Assembly: GCF_902686445.1 (NCBI RefSeq)
Contig: NC_062218.1
Coordinates: forward strand, 18,157,515 to 18,221,514
Direction of reading: 5' to 3'
DNA length: 64,000 nt
Source: Sciurus carolinensis
Lineage: Eukaryota; Chordata; Mammalia; Rodentia; Sciuridae
The notes beneath the pieces were generated by a model. That model worked only from the letters and a program-made list of their open reading frames with translations. It ran no database searches and had not been told where the DNA came from. Within the stretch, counting starts at the first letter, position 1. Each line of letters starts with the position of its first letter. Shown here one piece after another: positions 24,601 through 34,762 of the stretch. The translations under genes and the position numbers were made by a program.

Positions 24601-25422
24601 TAAGAATTTTTTAATCTCCTCCCTGATGTTTTCTGTTATCCATGTTTCATTCAATAGTATATTATTTAGTCTCCAGGTGTTGGGGTAATTTCTGTTTTTT
24701 ATTTTGTCATTGATTTCTACTCTCAGTCCATTATGATCTGATAGAACACAAGGCAGTATCTCTATTTTTTTGCATTCACTAAGGGCTGCTTTGTGGCATA
24801 ACATATGGTCTATTTTTGAGAAGGTTCCATGTGCTGCTGAGAAGAAAGTGAATCTGCTCATTGATGGATGGAATATTCTATATATGTCTATTAAGTCTAG
24901 GTTATTGATCGTGTTATTGAGTTCTATGGTTTCTTTTGTTGGTTTTGTTTGGAAGATCTATCTAGTGGTGACAGCGGTGCATTAAAGTCACCCAGAATTA
25001 TTGTGTTGTGGTCGATGTGATTCCTGAAAATGAGAAGGATTTGTTTGATGTACAGGGATGCACCATTGTTTGGGGCATAAATATTTAGTATCATTATGTC
25101 TTCCTGATTTATAGTTCCCTTAAGCAGTATGAAATGTCCTTCTTCATCCCTTCTGACTAACTTTGGCTTGAAGCCCACTTTATCTGATATAAGGATGGAA
25201 ACCCCTGCTTTTATACTGAGTCCATGTGTGTAGTAGTTTTTTTTTTCCCATTCTTTCACCTTTAGTCTATGGATGTCTTTTTCTATGAGATGAGTCTCTT
25301 GCAGGCAGCATATTCTTGGGTCTTTTTTTAATCCATTCTGCCAGTCTATGTCTTTTGATTGACGAGTTTAGGCCATTAACATTCAGGGTTATTGTTGATA
25401 TATGATTCATATTCCCAGTCAT
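21641..25422 (-). pseudogene. LINE-1 ORF2 (endonuclease and reverse transcriptase), broken
   Basis: ORF2p nicks target DNA and copies LINE-1 RNA onto it. The likely start is the ATG at 25422, about 57 bp after the ORF1 stop. A first frameshift comes early, before 25259. The endonuclease part keeps NIYAPN and GDFN (within 25259-24924; GDFN near 24992-24981) and then SDHNG (near 24741-24727). The RT part is best preserved in 23762-23178, with RQGCPLSP and the catalytic FVDD (about 23501-23490; the second residue is A in most LINE-1s). Stops and shifts separate at least eight open pieces, and the C-terminal tail is open to about 21641. Total span is about 1,260 codons, close to the usual LINE-1 ORF2 length. 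Confidence 0.9.
21898..21939. repeat. (TA)n/(CA)n microsatellite in LINE-1 ORF2 end
   Basis: An interrupted TA and CA run at the same LINE-1 position where the copies at 19965 and 45454 also have TA expansions. It is native TA-rich sequence near the ORF2 end that has expanded repeatedly. Confidence 0.85.
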
Positions 25423-25478
25423 TTGGGCTTATTTTTGGTTTTTAATTTGACTTGGTTTCTCATTTGAGTGGTTTTTCT

Positions 25479-26500
25479 CTAAGGTAGTTCTTCCCTTTGC
25501 TGACCTACATTGTTGTTTTTCATTTCCTCCTCATGGAATATTTTGTTGAGAACATTCTGTAGTGCAGGCTTTCTATTTGTAATTTCTTTTAACTTTTGTC
25601 TATCATGGAAGGATTTTATTTCATTTTCAAATATGAAGGTTAGTTTTGCTGGGTATAGGATTCTTGGTTGGCAACCATGTTCTTTCAGAGCTTGAAATAT
25701 ATTGTTCCAGGCCCTTCTAACTTTTAGTCTGGGTTGAGAAGTAGGCTGCTATCCATATTGGTCTCCCCCTATACGTAATTTGATACTTTTCTCTCACAGC
25801 CTTCAAAATCCTATCTTTATTTTGAATGTTAGGCATTTTCATTATAATGTGCCTTGGTGTGGATCTGCTGTGATTTTGTGCTTTTGGTGTTCTGTAAGCC
25901 TCTTGTATTTGATTTTCCATTTCATTCTTCAGGTTTGGGAAATTTTCTGATATTATTTCATCTAATAGTTTGTTCATTCCTTTGGTTTGGATCGCTGTGC
26001 CTTCCTCAATCCCAATAATTCTTAAATTTGGTCTTTTCATGATGTCCCATAGTTCTTGGAGATTCTGTTCATGATTTCTTACCATCTTCTCAGTTTGGGC
26101 AACTTTATTTTCAAGATTAAATATTTTGTATTCATTGTCTGTGGTTCTTTCTGTCTTCCAAGTGGTCTAGTCTTTTGGTGATGCTTTCCATTGAGTTTTT
26201 TATTTTGTTTATGGTTTCCTTCATTTCAAGGATTTCCATTTGGCTTTTTCTGAGAATCTCTATCTCTTTGTTGAAATGATCTTTTGCTTCCTGCAGTTGC
26301 TCTGTCAGCTTATTGGTATTATCATTCATTGCCTGCATTTGCTGTCTTATCTCATCCTTTGTTTTGCGAATCATCTTAATCATGTATAATCTGAAGTCCT
26401 TTTCTGACATTTCTTCTACCATACAGTCATTGGATTCTATTAATATAGAATCTAGATTTATTTGGATCATTTTCTTCCCTTGTTTTTTCATGTTGTTCAT
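25479..26500 (-). pseudogene. LINE-1 ORF1 (RNA-binding chaperone), frameshifted
   Basis: ORF1p coats LINE-1 RNA as a trimer. The first piece (26500-26132) starts with ATG and is a charged, heptad-like coiled coil (for example LTEQLQEAKDHFNKEIEILR). A frameshift lies between 26132 and 26085. The second piece (26085-25717) matches the RRM and C-terminal domain, with LRIIGIEEG and ITYRGRPIWIAAYFS. The C-terminal end continues in another frame to a probable TAG at 25479-25481. The span of about 1,020 bp fits the family. The copy cannot make intact ORF1p. Confidence 0.85.
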
Positions 26501-27883
26501 GTATCTTCCCCTCTAGCAGTGCAGATCTGGGGTATTGCAGCTTTTCCCCTATAGGCTTATAGTGGCCCTATAGGTTTCCAAAACCTTTTCTTTAAGGGGA
26601 GTGCCCAATTCAGACACTATACAATCCTAGACCAAATAGCCCCTATGAGGACAATAACAATAGTGTCATAATAAACAGAATGAGTTCAAATATTATCTTC
26701 AGTAAAACAGATTTGCAATAAGGTCTGCAGTTTCTAATGGAGGACAAAGAGGATGGAGAGGGATATAGAATGTGGCTGTTAATGGGATAAGAAAAGAATA
26801 TATAGAAGTTCTAGGTAATAGAAAGTGTGAGAGTGTAATCAAAAGAAATTGGATGTCAGCATGCAAAAAAGGGAGAAAGAGACTCTGAGGGAACAGGTAT
26901 ATAAAAGGAAAAGAGAGCAAGAAAAGTAAATAAAAACATAAAATTTTTCAATAAGGAGAAAAAGAAAATCTACAGTATAACAGTCATACAGTAATAAAAC
27001 CTCCCAGTGTTCAGTGGCCTGATGCATGAGAGGTACCTGACATTGAGCTTCAAGTCTCCAGCAGGCATCTCAGGATGGGATTTTTCCCACCTAAAGATTG
27101 GAGCTATGGCTTCCAGGATTATCCAAGATGGCAGCTCTGGCTTCCAAATGTGATGGCAAATGGGGAGCTACAGCTCAGGGTGTGGAAGTGGTCAGTTGGA
27201 GGTCCTGGAGGTGGGTTGGGTTGGTCAGGCAGGGGTCCTGGAGGTCGGGTGTGTTTGGTGTGGTTGTGGGATCCTGGAGGCCAGGTGCAGTCGATCTGAG
27301 GTCCCAGTGATAGGGCGCAGTCAGTTGGTCTGGGGGCCCTGACGGCAGGGATCAGTCAGTCAATGTGAGGGTCCCAGAGGCAGGGAGTGAACGATTGAGC
27401 TGGGAGCTCCTGGAGACAGGGCTCAGTCAGTCTGGCCAGGAATCCTATGGGGCCTGGATATTGTCTCAAAATGGTGGCAGCCATGAGTAATCAAAGCTGC
27501 AGGTACTGAACAGTGAACTTCCAGGCAACAGCAGGCAGCTGGTGCTCCACTGGCCATTGGGGATCAGTTTGCTGATTGTTGTTGGATGATTGGGAGGTGA
27601 ACCTCATGCATTGGGTGATAATAGGTGTAAGACAGGCAATGGACAGGCGAGAGGCAGGCAAATGGCGGATGATAGGCACCTGACAGTGAGCAATCTGCAC
27701 TCAAAAAAGGTGTCGATATGCTGGCAGACTGCAGGTGATCACAGCAGACAAATGGGGTAAACAGCAGGGTATCTATAAGCAGCAAAAACTGACTCACCAA
27801 GAAACAGATATCCTCTGCTTGCAACCAGAGTTACGGAGTGACAAGGAACGCAGCCTCCCTCTAGTCCGCCATCTTGGATCCTC
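26501..27883 (-). promoter_or_regulatory. LINE-1 5' UTR and internal promoter region
   Basis: In LINE-1 the 5' UTR carries an internal RNA polymerase II promoter. Here it is about 1.38 kb. The part next to ORF1 is AT-rich, while about 27060-27883 is GC-richer. A YY1-like motif (CCGCCATCTT on the plus strand) lies at 27866-27875, 8 bp inside the element's 5' end, the position where YY1 sets the start site in other mammalian LINE-1s. Whether it is active cannot be seen. Three overlapping plus-strand frames (27075-27342) reflect base composition. Confidence 0.75.
27201..27450 (-). repeat. ~35-bp minisatellite in LINE-1 5' UTR, about 7-8 copies
   Basis: The motif GGTCCTGGAGG (or GGTCCCAG variants), followed by a CAGGG-like and CAGTCAGT-like part, recurs at about 27201, 27233, 27269, 27300, 27335, 27370, 27405 and 27439. 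Spacing is 31-36 bp, mostly 35. The copies are degenerate, so the array is older than the insertion or drifted after it. Rodent LINE-1 5' UTRs often carry tandem monomers, but those are usually near 200 bp. Confidence 0.8.
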
Positions 27884-28077
27884 AGCTTTTATTAATATTT
27901 AAATTTGATTTATTATTAAAACAGTTTCAATATTTATTCATGTCATATATGCAGAAGGAACTGGAAGAAGTATAACATATATATTAAAATCTTGATTGCA
28001 ATAGTGAATAGTTAGAAACAAATAGATGTTTATATTGAAAAATGAAGTTGTACTGCAAGGCAATATTCCAAACATGC

Positions 28078-28210
28078 ATGTATATACATATATATATATA
28101 TGTGAACAAATATATATGCATGAATTATATATATACATATATTATATATATATATCCCATATATATATGCATGTATGGTATATATATACATATAGTACAG
28201 TTGCCTAGAA
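28078..28210. repeat. Complex (TA)n-rich microsatellite
   Basis: Interrupted TATA/TACATA runs with ATGCATG interruptions. The exact 14-mer acagttgcctagaa occurs at 28197-28210 and again at 28300-28313, 103 bp apart, which points to a local duplication next to the microsatellite. The Y/I-rich open frames on both strands here are artefacts of the repeat. Confidence 0.8.
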
Positions 28211-28313
28211 TACAATATTCTATATATGTATTAGGCAATATTCTAAATACCTACAGAAATGCATAAATTTATATGCATATATATGTAAATATACATTTTA
28301 CAGTTGCCTAGAA

Positions 28314-28985
28314 GTATGAACACCATATTAGAAAATCTTTCTTATTCAGCAAGAGAAAAGCAATTGAGTTTATTGAAAATAGGACTATATGAAAGGCATT
28401 GAAATACATATTGATTGAATTAAAAAGTCACAAAAAATTCCATACCACTAGGATTTAAATTCAGAATTAAGGAAAAATATTTGATTTATTCAACTGTGAC
28501 TTTATTGGTTTAACAAATGTGTCTAGTATCAGTTTTATTTTCTTGGGTTTACTTCAGAGTTCACCTATTATCTGTATGCTCAACTTCTCTTTCAAATATT
28601 TCCTGTGCTCAGAAAAGAATAAAAATATTATCCTAATTCCTGGATTTGCATGGTATATCAATAAAGTTTGGCAAAATTAAGATTGCATAACAAATAACTT
28701 CTAAATCTGGGAGGTTTACAACCAATAAGGTGTATTTTCTACCTGTAATACACATTTATTACAACTGAAATGCACGTTATCCCCCCTCAAAAACCTTCAT
28801 TGGACATCTCCCTGTCATTTGCCAGGCTGAAAAAGGATATTGGGTCTGGTTCTTAAATTCTCTGCTCAGAAGTGTTACATTTCTGTCCACTTGCAATTGT
28901 CTCAAGTTACATGGCAATCCTGAAACCAATGGAGTGGGGAAGCAAAATTCTTCTCCCAGGAGAAAGTCTGAGTAATTTTAGTAAT
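28314..28985. other. Unassigned, with possible ancient LTR at 28670-28975
   Basis: The block 28670-28975 ('cataacaaataacttctaaa' start and 'aatggagtggggaagc' near the end) is reminiscent of an old mammalian LTR-type repeat, but I cannot name the family. The rest shows nothing. Confidence 0.3.
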
Positions 28986-29270
28986 ACCAATCGAGCATCC
29001 TTTAGCCTAACTGCTTGGAATTAGAAGTGTTTTGGATTGGGGAATTTTTGGATTTGGGAATATCTGCATATATATAGTGAGAACTATTGCAGAGGAGTAA
29101 AAAGTCTAAACACAGTTCATTTATGTTTCATTTAAATCTTAGACAAATAGGCTGAAAATAATTTTGTACAGTGTTTTAAATAGTTTTGTGCATGAAACAA
29201 AGTTTTGTGGTAGGGGATTTTTCACTTCTTGGTCCTTTCAGTATTCATAAAGTTTTGGATTTTGGCCACT
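28986..29270 (+). mobile_element. Tigger-like (TcMar) DNA transposon relic
   Basis: It opens with a diverged 'gagcatcctttagcctaac' terminal repeat, continues with 'gaagtgttttggatt', 'gaatatctgcatatata' and 'ttgtgcatgaaacaaagttt', and ends with 'ttttggattttgg'. These are the landmarks of a short non-autonomous Tigger-type element. A second copy in the other orientation lies at 41868-42188. It has no transposase coding sequence. Confidence 0.6.
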
Positions 29271-29640
29271 ACATGACCCAACTATACCATTCCTTAGTAT
29301 TTATTCTAAAGAATTAAAGTCAACACACTACAGTGATACATGTTACCCATGTTTATAGCAGCACAATTCACAATAGCCAATCTAAGGAACCAGCCTAGGT
29401 GTCCAGCAATGGATGAACACATAAAGGAAATGTGATGTATACACAATGGAGTTTTATCTAGCCATAAAGAAGAATAAAAGTGACATTTGAAGGAAAATGG
29501 ATGGAACTTGAGATCATCATGGTAAGTGAAATAGGTCAGATTCAGAAAGTCAAGAGTCATTTGTTTCCTCCTATATATTGAAACTAGAGAGGAAAAAGAA
29601 AAAGAAAGGTGGGGGTGGGGAAGTCTAAATTACATTAAAT
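29271..29640 (+). mobile_element. Old LINE-1 ORF2 end and 3' UTR
   Basis: Plus-strand ORF2-tail wording is clear: 'catgtttatagcagcacaat', 'tcacaatagccaatctaagg', 'agccataaagaagaataaaa'. It ends in a purine-rich stretch near 29620. The copy is 5'-truncated and diverged. Confidence 0.8.
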
Positions 29641-30024
29641 GATTAATGGCTGTATTCTTGCCAGTACTATCAAAAAGTAGGTTGCAGATAGGACACTGAT
29701 AAATACCTTTCATTTTTTTAAAGATAAACATAGAAAAGAGTAAGTGTAGTTTTGACCCTTTCCTCGACATTGAAATGCCCCTAGAAATTGAAATTGGCTT
29801 GGAGTTATTCTAAAACCAAATAAATCAGGTGAAATCAAACAAATAAGAACAACAAATAGTTCTCCATTCTAAGGTCTTCATTAAGAACCACTGTCCTAAG
29901 GCAGAAAGGATTCATGACACAATGTTACCATTAGGGAAATTGACATGGCTGAATCACTGGGATGAGTGTCAGCTTCTCCCCTCAGTGATGAGAATCTCCT
30001 TCTTTATCTCCATGTACTAGTTTT
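29641..30024. other. Unassigned sequence
   Basis: No gene or recognised repeat. Confidence 0.5.
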
Positions 30025-30142
30025 GAGGGGTGGGAAAAAAACTCAGGGGTACAGCTCTTGCCTAGCATGTGAGGGTCCTCAGGTTTGATCCCCAGCGCTA
30101 CAAAAGAGAAAAAGAGAGTAAGGAAAAAAAAAAAAAAAAAAA
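30025..30142 (+). mobile_element. ID SINE
   Basis: tRNA-Ala-like ID body: 'actcaggggtacagctcttg', 'cctagcatgtgagggtcctc', B-box 'ggtttgatccccagcgctac', then an A-rich tail with a run of about 19 A near 30124-30142. The 5' end is slightly altered by an A-run. It would have been RNA polymerase III-transcribed; current activity is unlikely to matter. Confidence 0.8.
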
Positions 30143-32344
30143 CACATAGTAGTAGTTAATTCCCAGACATAGAATATTAGGGAAGCACCTTGAGAAATAC
30201 ACCACCCTGCTTGGTCTTCTTTGACTATTTTATCTCTTCTTTTCTCTGGTTATTAAAGAGAGCATCTCACAAAAGGCTGGTGGCCATTTTCTTGACTTCA
30301 CTCTCATCTGTTCAATTACATTGCAAATTAAATACACTTTAGGCTAAGTGGAAAGTATAAAAGGAATGATAATTGAAATTACATTAAAATCTGTTGTATT
30401 GTTCACACTTTCAATGAAGTTTGAAGACTTTTCTCACCCTGACTATATCTAAGGAAGTAAATTCAAAATGCAAGTATATACTTTATCCCCATTACTTTAG
30501 AAGATAGATTTAGTGGAATTCTTTTAAGAGACATAAATGTTTTTATGTTAAAATAGTGCCATGATTCCCATGTTAGATAGAATTAAATATGGCAAAATGA
30601 TTGATATGTTATATTTCCTTATAATTTTAATCATGCATACAGCAAAATTAAAAAAAAATCTACCTAGGCTGGTTTCCATTTTTTATGAGATAAGTAAACT
30701 AAAAATTTGAGTTTCTGGATTACAATTCCTGCTATGATTGGAGTTATTCTACTCTTTCCTTTTTTCATCACTCTATTGTCCTGACTTTCTTGCACTTTTT
30801 CTGGTACTACCCTTAACTTTCATCTGAGCAGCACAAAATATGGCACGTTGACATCGAAAGAAACTAATGGAAAAAGGCACTCCTCATCCTGGTGTGTATT
30901 TGTGCATCAAGAGAAAATGCTTATTGTTACAGTGGATTTTGTATTGAAAGTTATGTGCCCTTCTCCCTTCCAAATTAAGAAACTGACATATCCAAATAAA
31001 GAGCAGTGAACACTATCCAGGTTATTTTTGGTAAACTAGAAAATTTGATAGCATAGAATAAGGTAGTGTCATATACACCCAAGGAAAACATGGGGATTCT
31101 TTACAGCCTTGATTGTGGATTTTGGAGACTGCAAGAAGAATGGCATTGATGCAACTATTTGTAAGGACAATCTCATTTGTTTAATGAATTCGTGGATCAA
31201 AAGACAGGAAAACATCAGAGAAAAATATTACACATTGAAAATTCTGGTAATTCAGTAGTTCCACCCTCTAGTTCACAGCACCCAATGGATGATAGAGTCT
31301 TCCTAACTGTTTCTTAGTGTGTACCCCTCTTCTATCCTGGGTACTCAGAAATTCACTATAGGTAAACTCAAGTTTGGGAAGAGTGGAATACTATAATAAT
31401 TTTCTATCTTATAGACCACGTTTATTAGACAAGGATAGCATGGTGAAGATTATTATAGAATATGCCCTAAAATGTGGAATAATGGATTTTAAAGAACAAC
31501 AATAAAGTAAATACAAGATTATATTTTATAAAAATAAGGTCATTATGTAGAGAAATTCGAATTGTACTTGTCAAAATATGTTCAGATGGAGACAAATTTA
31601 CAGTTACTAGAATATACAAGGAAGATTTTGATTTTAAAATGAAGTATTAAAGCAGTAAAAATTAACATACAGAAGGTCATGTTTGAAATGTTTTTGCTGA
31701 AGAACCACTTGCCTATAAAAACAGTAGTGTATATACTGGCTCAGTTTAGATCCAGCCACACATTCTGTTTTATTTTTCTATTATTCCCTCATTATTATTC
31801 CATTGGTATGCAAATAAGGAAAGTCAAGTATTTATGACAATCAATTACACTATAGCTACTTGTCAGATATTCTGGTTGGCATTCAGTGTTCAATCAATAC
31901 GAATTTACTTTTTTATGACAAAATTTCCATTATATTTCCTAATGGAGCCACTTTATGTAAAATGTACAGAGATTCAAGACCTTGGTTGTTATCTAATTCC
32001 ATCTTCCATCAAATGAAGGAAATGACTTTTATTTTCCAAGGGCGTTATTTCCCTTTAATCTCTTCTCCTGATCTTGGTAAGCTCTATCATTTCATAAGCA
32101 TAAACCACATGATTTTTTCAGCAGGTCTTTGCAGGTCTTTGGCATATAGTACTCCATGAATATTATTTTTGCTTTTTTCTTATGTCTTTTCATTGCTATC
32201 TTGTCACTATGAGTTAGAGTTTTTTGTTTTGATTTTGCTGTTCATATAATATGAACAAGATGAAGTTTCTTAAGAAATTCATCTTATCTGTGATAACTTG
32301 CATGTCATATATTAGCATATGAACTTTTGAAGATACTATGTTTT
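30143..32344. other. Unassigned AT-rich sequence, 2.2 kb
   Basis: No gene or young repeat. Two overlapping frames at 31834-32159 (60 and 99 codons) show no domain. Near 32130-32165 'ggtctttggcatatagtact' resembles a MIR 3' end, but the rest is too decayed to call. A 10-bp unit 'gcaggtcttt' is tandemly doubled at about 32122-32141. Confidence 0.4.
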
Positions 32345-33950
32345 TCTAAAATTTTTCATTGCGCTCATTGGATCAAAGAAAAAAATCAAAAAGTTTAGAA
32401 AATATCTCAGACAAAAAATAAAGAGAGAGAGAGAATGAAAGAAATAAAGAAAAAATATGAAAACACAACATGCCAAAACCTGGAATGAAACAAAAGTCAC
32501 ATTTAGAGGAAAGTTTAGAGCAACAAATGTCCTATGTTAAAAAGGAAGGAGGATCTCAATTGAATAACCTAACTTTACAAGTAACTAGAAAAATAAGGCA
32601 AATTAAGTTCCAAGTTAGTAGAAAGAAGAAAAAAAAATAGATTTGAGATAAATTAAATAGAAAAGAGTAGAAAGTAGCAATAGAATTTAAAGTTGGGTTT
32701 AGAAAAGATAAATAAAATTGACAAACAGTTGAATGAAGAAGAAAAAGCAAGGATTCAAAATCAGAACTGAAAGAAGGAGACATTATAACCGATGCCTTAG
32801 AAATGAAAGGATGGTCACAGATGATTATGAACAATGATCCATGAACAAAAGTGATAACAGAGAAGAAGTGGAAGCTGTTGAAATATACAACTTACAGAAA
32901 TATAAAACTGAATTATTAAGAAGTGCAAAACTTGAAAAAAACAACAATGAGATCCAACAAGTAATCAAATACCTCACAACAAAGGAGAGCAAGGGACCCA
33001 GGGCTTCATGGAGGAATTCCATCAAACATTTGAAGAAAATTAACACCCATCCTTCCCAAACTCTTCTCCCAAACTTGAAGAAGGAACATTTTCAAACTCC
33101 TTTTATGACACCAGCATTACCCTGAAACCTCAATTAAAGAAACCTTCAGGCCAGAATCCCTGATGAACGTAGGTGCAGTAACACTACATTTAACAGCACT
33201 TAAAAAAAAAAAAAAAATCACGTCTGAAGAATATGGACAATAACCCCCCAAAAGTGCGTACACTCCTGTTCTCCTACCTGCCCTCCCGCACTGCCCTAAA
33301 TAATCCCATCACCGAAGCTCCTCCCATGATTTGGTCCTGCTCCCTGTCTGTCAAATGGGTCCGCCAAAGTCACTAACAACTCCCACGGCCTGGTTCTGCT
33401 ACAAAACCCAGACCTTCTTGGTGGCCCGCCTCCATTTGGGCCCCAGGATGTGCCCCTCTGGCGCTCAATAAAGTCTGCAGTCTCCCTCCATTTTTTTTTC
33501 TTTTTGTATTCTCTTTCATGTGCTTACAGCATCAACCAAGTGGAATTTATTCCTGGGATTCAAAAACGGCTTAAACTTAAACTGTAGATCAGAAATTTGG
33601 TACACCACATTAAGAGAAAGAAGGAATTCTTTAAAAATGCATATTCTTCTAAATAGATGCAGGAGAAGCATATGACAAGATTCAACACTGGTTCTTTTTA
33701 AAAAAATATTAACAAACCAGGTATAGAAGGAAATTAAGTAAACAAAATAAAGGTCATGTATGAAAAGCCCACAGCTAAAATTAAAAACATTGATGGAAAA
33801 TCGAAAACTTATCCTCTAAAATCAGAAGCAAGACAAGGATTCCTGTTCTTAACCAGCACTATTTAACATATACAGGAAGTACTAGTCAGGTCAATTGATC
33901 TTTGCAGTTAATACAAATACATCTTAATGACTAGGCTTCAAAGGAATTAA
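32345..33950 (+). mobile_element. Old LINE-1 ORF2 middle part, split by an LTR
   Basis: The order follows LINE-1 ORF2: 'cattggatcaaagaa' and 'aacacaacatgccaaaacct' (32370-32480), 'gataaataaaattgacaaac' (near 32710), 'ggaggaattccatcaaacat' (near 33010), then after an LTR insertion 'ccaagtggaatttattcctg' and the RT region ('gaagcaagacaagg' near 33825). One frame of 94 codons survives at 32841-33125. The split at 33225-33528 shows a later LTR insertion. Confidence 0.75.
33225..33528 (+). mobile_element. ERV1-type LTR fragment nested in LINE-1
   Basis: A sharply GC-richer block with C-rich wording, a polyadenylation signal in 'gctcaataaagtctgcag' (AATAAA at 33467-33472) and a T-rich U5. This layout is typical of gammaretrovirus-like (ERV1) LTRs. 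It starts at a TG and can end at CA, but no target duplication is evident. At about 300 bp it is likely missing part of U3. No gag, pol or env remains nearby. Confidence 0.65.
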
Positions 33951-34680
33951 GAGTCTGTGTCCCAGTTCTTATTCAACAAGGAAGGTATCTCAGTGTCAAT
34001 AGCAATAAAATTAGGCACTTTTTGTTCAAAGAGAACCAACAGAAAACCTAAAGCAATATATATTTTAATAATAATAATTCTTTCTGATACTGGATATTTC
34101 ATTCTCTGTGTCTTAAGGAAACAAGGAAAACTTTAATTTTATTTAGCAATTAGGCTACACACCAAAACACACACACATATTACAATGCTAGGGATACCAT
34201 CTCTTTTTTTCTATAAGGAATCAAAGAACCTGAAAGTTATAAAAGACATGCTAATAAAAGACTGTGTTGGAAATACATTTCCCAATGCAAATGTAATCCC
34301 ACCCAACACATACCTGCAGGGTAAGGATGCTACTACCATCATGAACAAGAAAAACGTACTATACAGTGTACTGAGGGGCTGTATTCATAGAGACTGTGGG
34401 AAACAGAATTTTGGCATGATTAAGTAGTAAAATATTTATCGTAGATCTTTTGATGTCAAACATAAGACTATTTCAATCTTCATTGTACTTTTTAGTCTTC
34501 ATTGTACATTACTTTTGGGAGAGATTTCTTCTCCTTTTCCAAAATTTTGACCTATCACATAAAATGAATACAAATATTATTTGTCAAATTTTATCTAAGT
34601 TCCTGTTGAAAGATTAGCGAAAGTCCTGAAATAACTGGTTTTGAGAAAAGGTAGTATGGAATAATGAACAAAATTATTTA
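33951..34680. other. Unassigned AT-rich sequence
   Basis: A short CA tract lies near 34168-34178. An 80-codon frame (34185-34427, plus) shows no domain. Some further LINE-1 decay from the left cannot be excluded. Confidence 0.4.
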
Positions 34681-34762
34681 TATATTATATATACAATATA
34701 TAGTATATAGAAATTACATATGATTTTGTCTATTTTATTTATTTATATATATATATATATCT
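34681..34762. repeat. (TA)n-rich simple repeat
   Basis: Interrupted TATA runs, with the longest pure stretch around 34746-34760. Confidence 0.8.

Larger units (their letters stand above)
21524..27883 (-). mobile_element. Full-length LINE-1, inactive
   Basis: Reading the minus strand gives a complete LINE-1 of about 6.36 kb: 5' UTR (27883-26501), ORF1 (from 26500), ORF2 (from about 25422), a short 3' UTR and an A-rich tail. A 10-bp candidate target duplication AGCTTTTATT flanks it (21514-21523 and 27884-27893). The 5' terminus contains AAGATGGCGG, the core of the YY1 site at LINE-1 starts. Both ORFs are broken by frameshifts and stops. Long antisense-compatible frames and moderate divergence suggest a fairly young copy. 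It shares its 3' end with several other copies in this window, so one lineage dominated recent insertion here. Confidence 0.9.

Noticed and set aside
27075..27342. Three overlapping plus-strand frames
   Set aside because: They lie in the GC-richer tandem-repeat part of a LINE-1 5' UTR, where all frames stay open because of composition.
21524..27883. LINE-1 considered as an active element
   Set aside because: Frameshift in ORF1 and several stops and shifts in ORF2.
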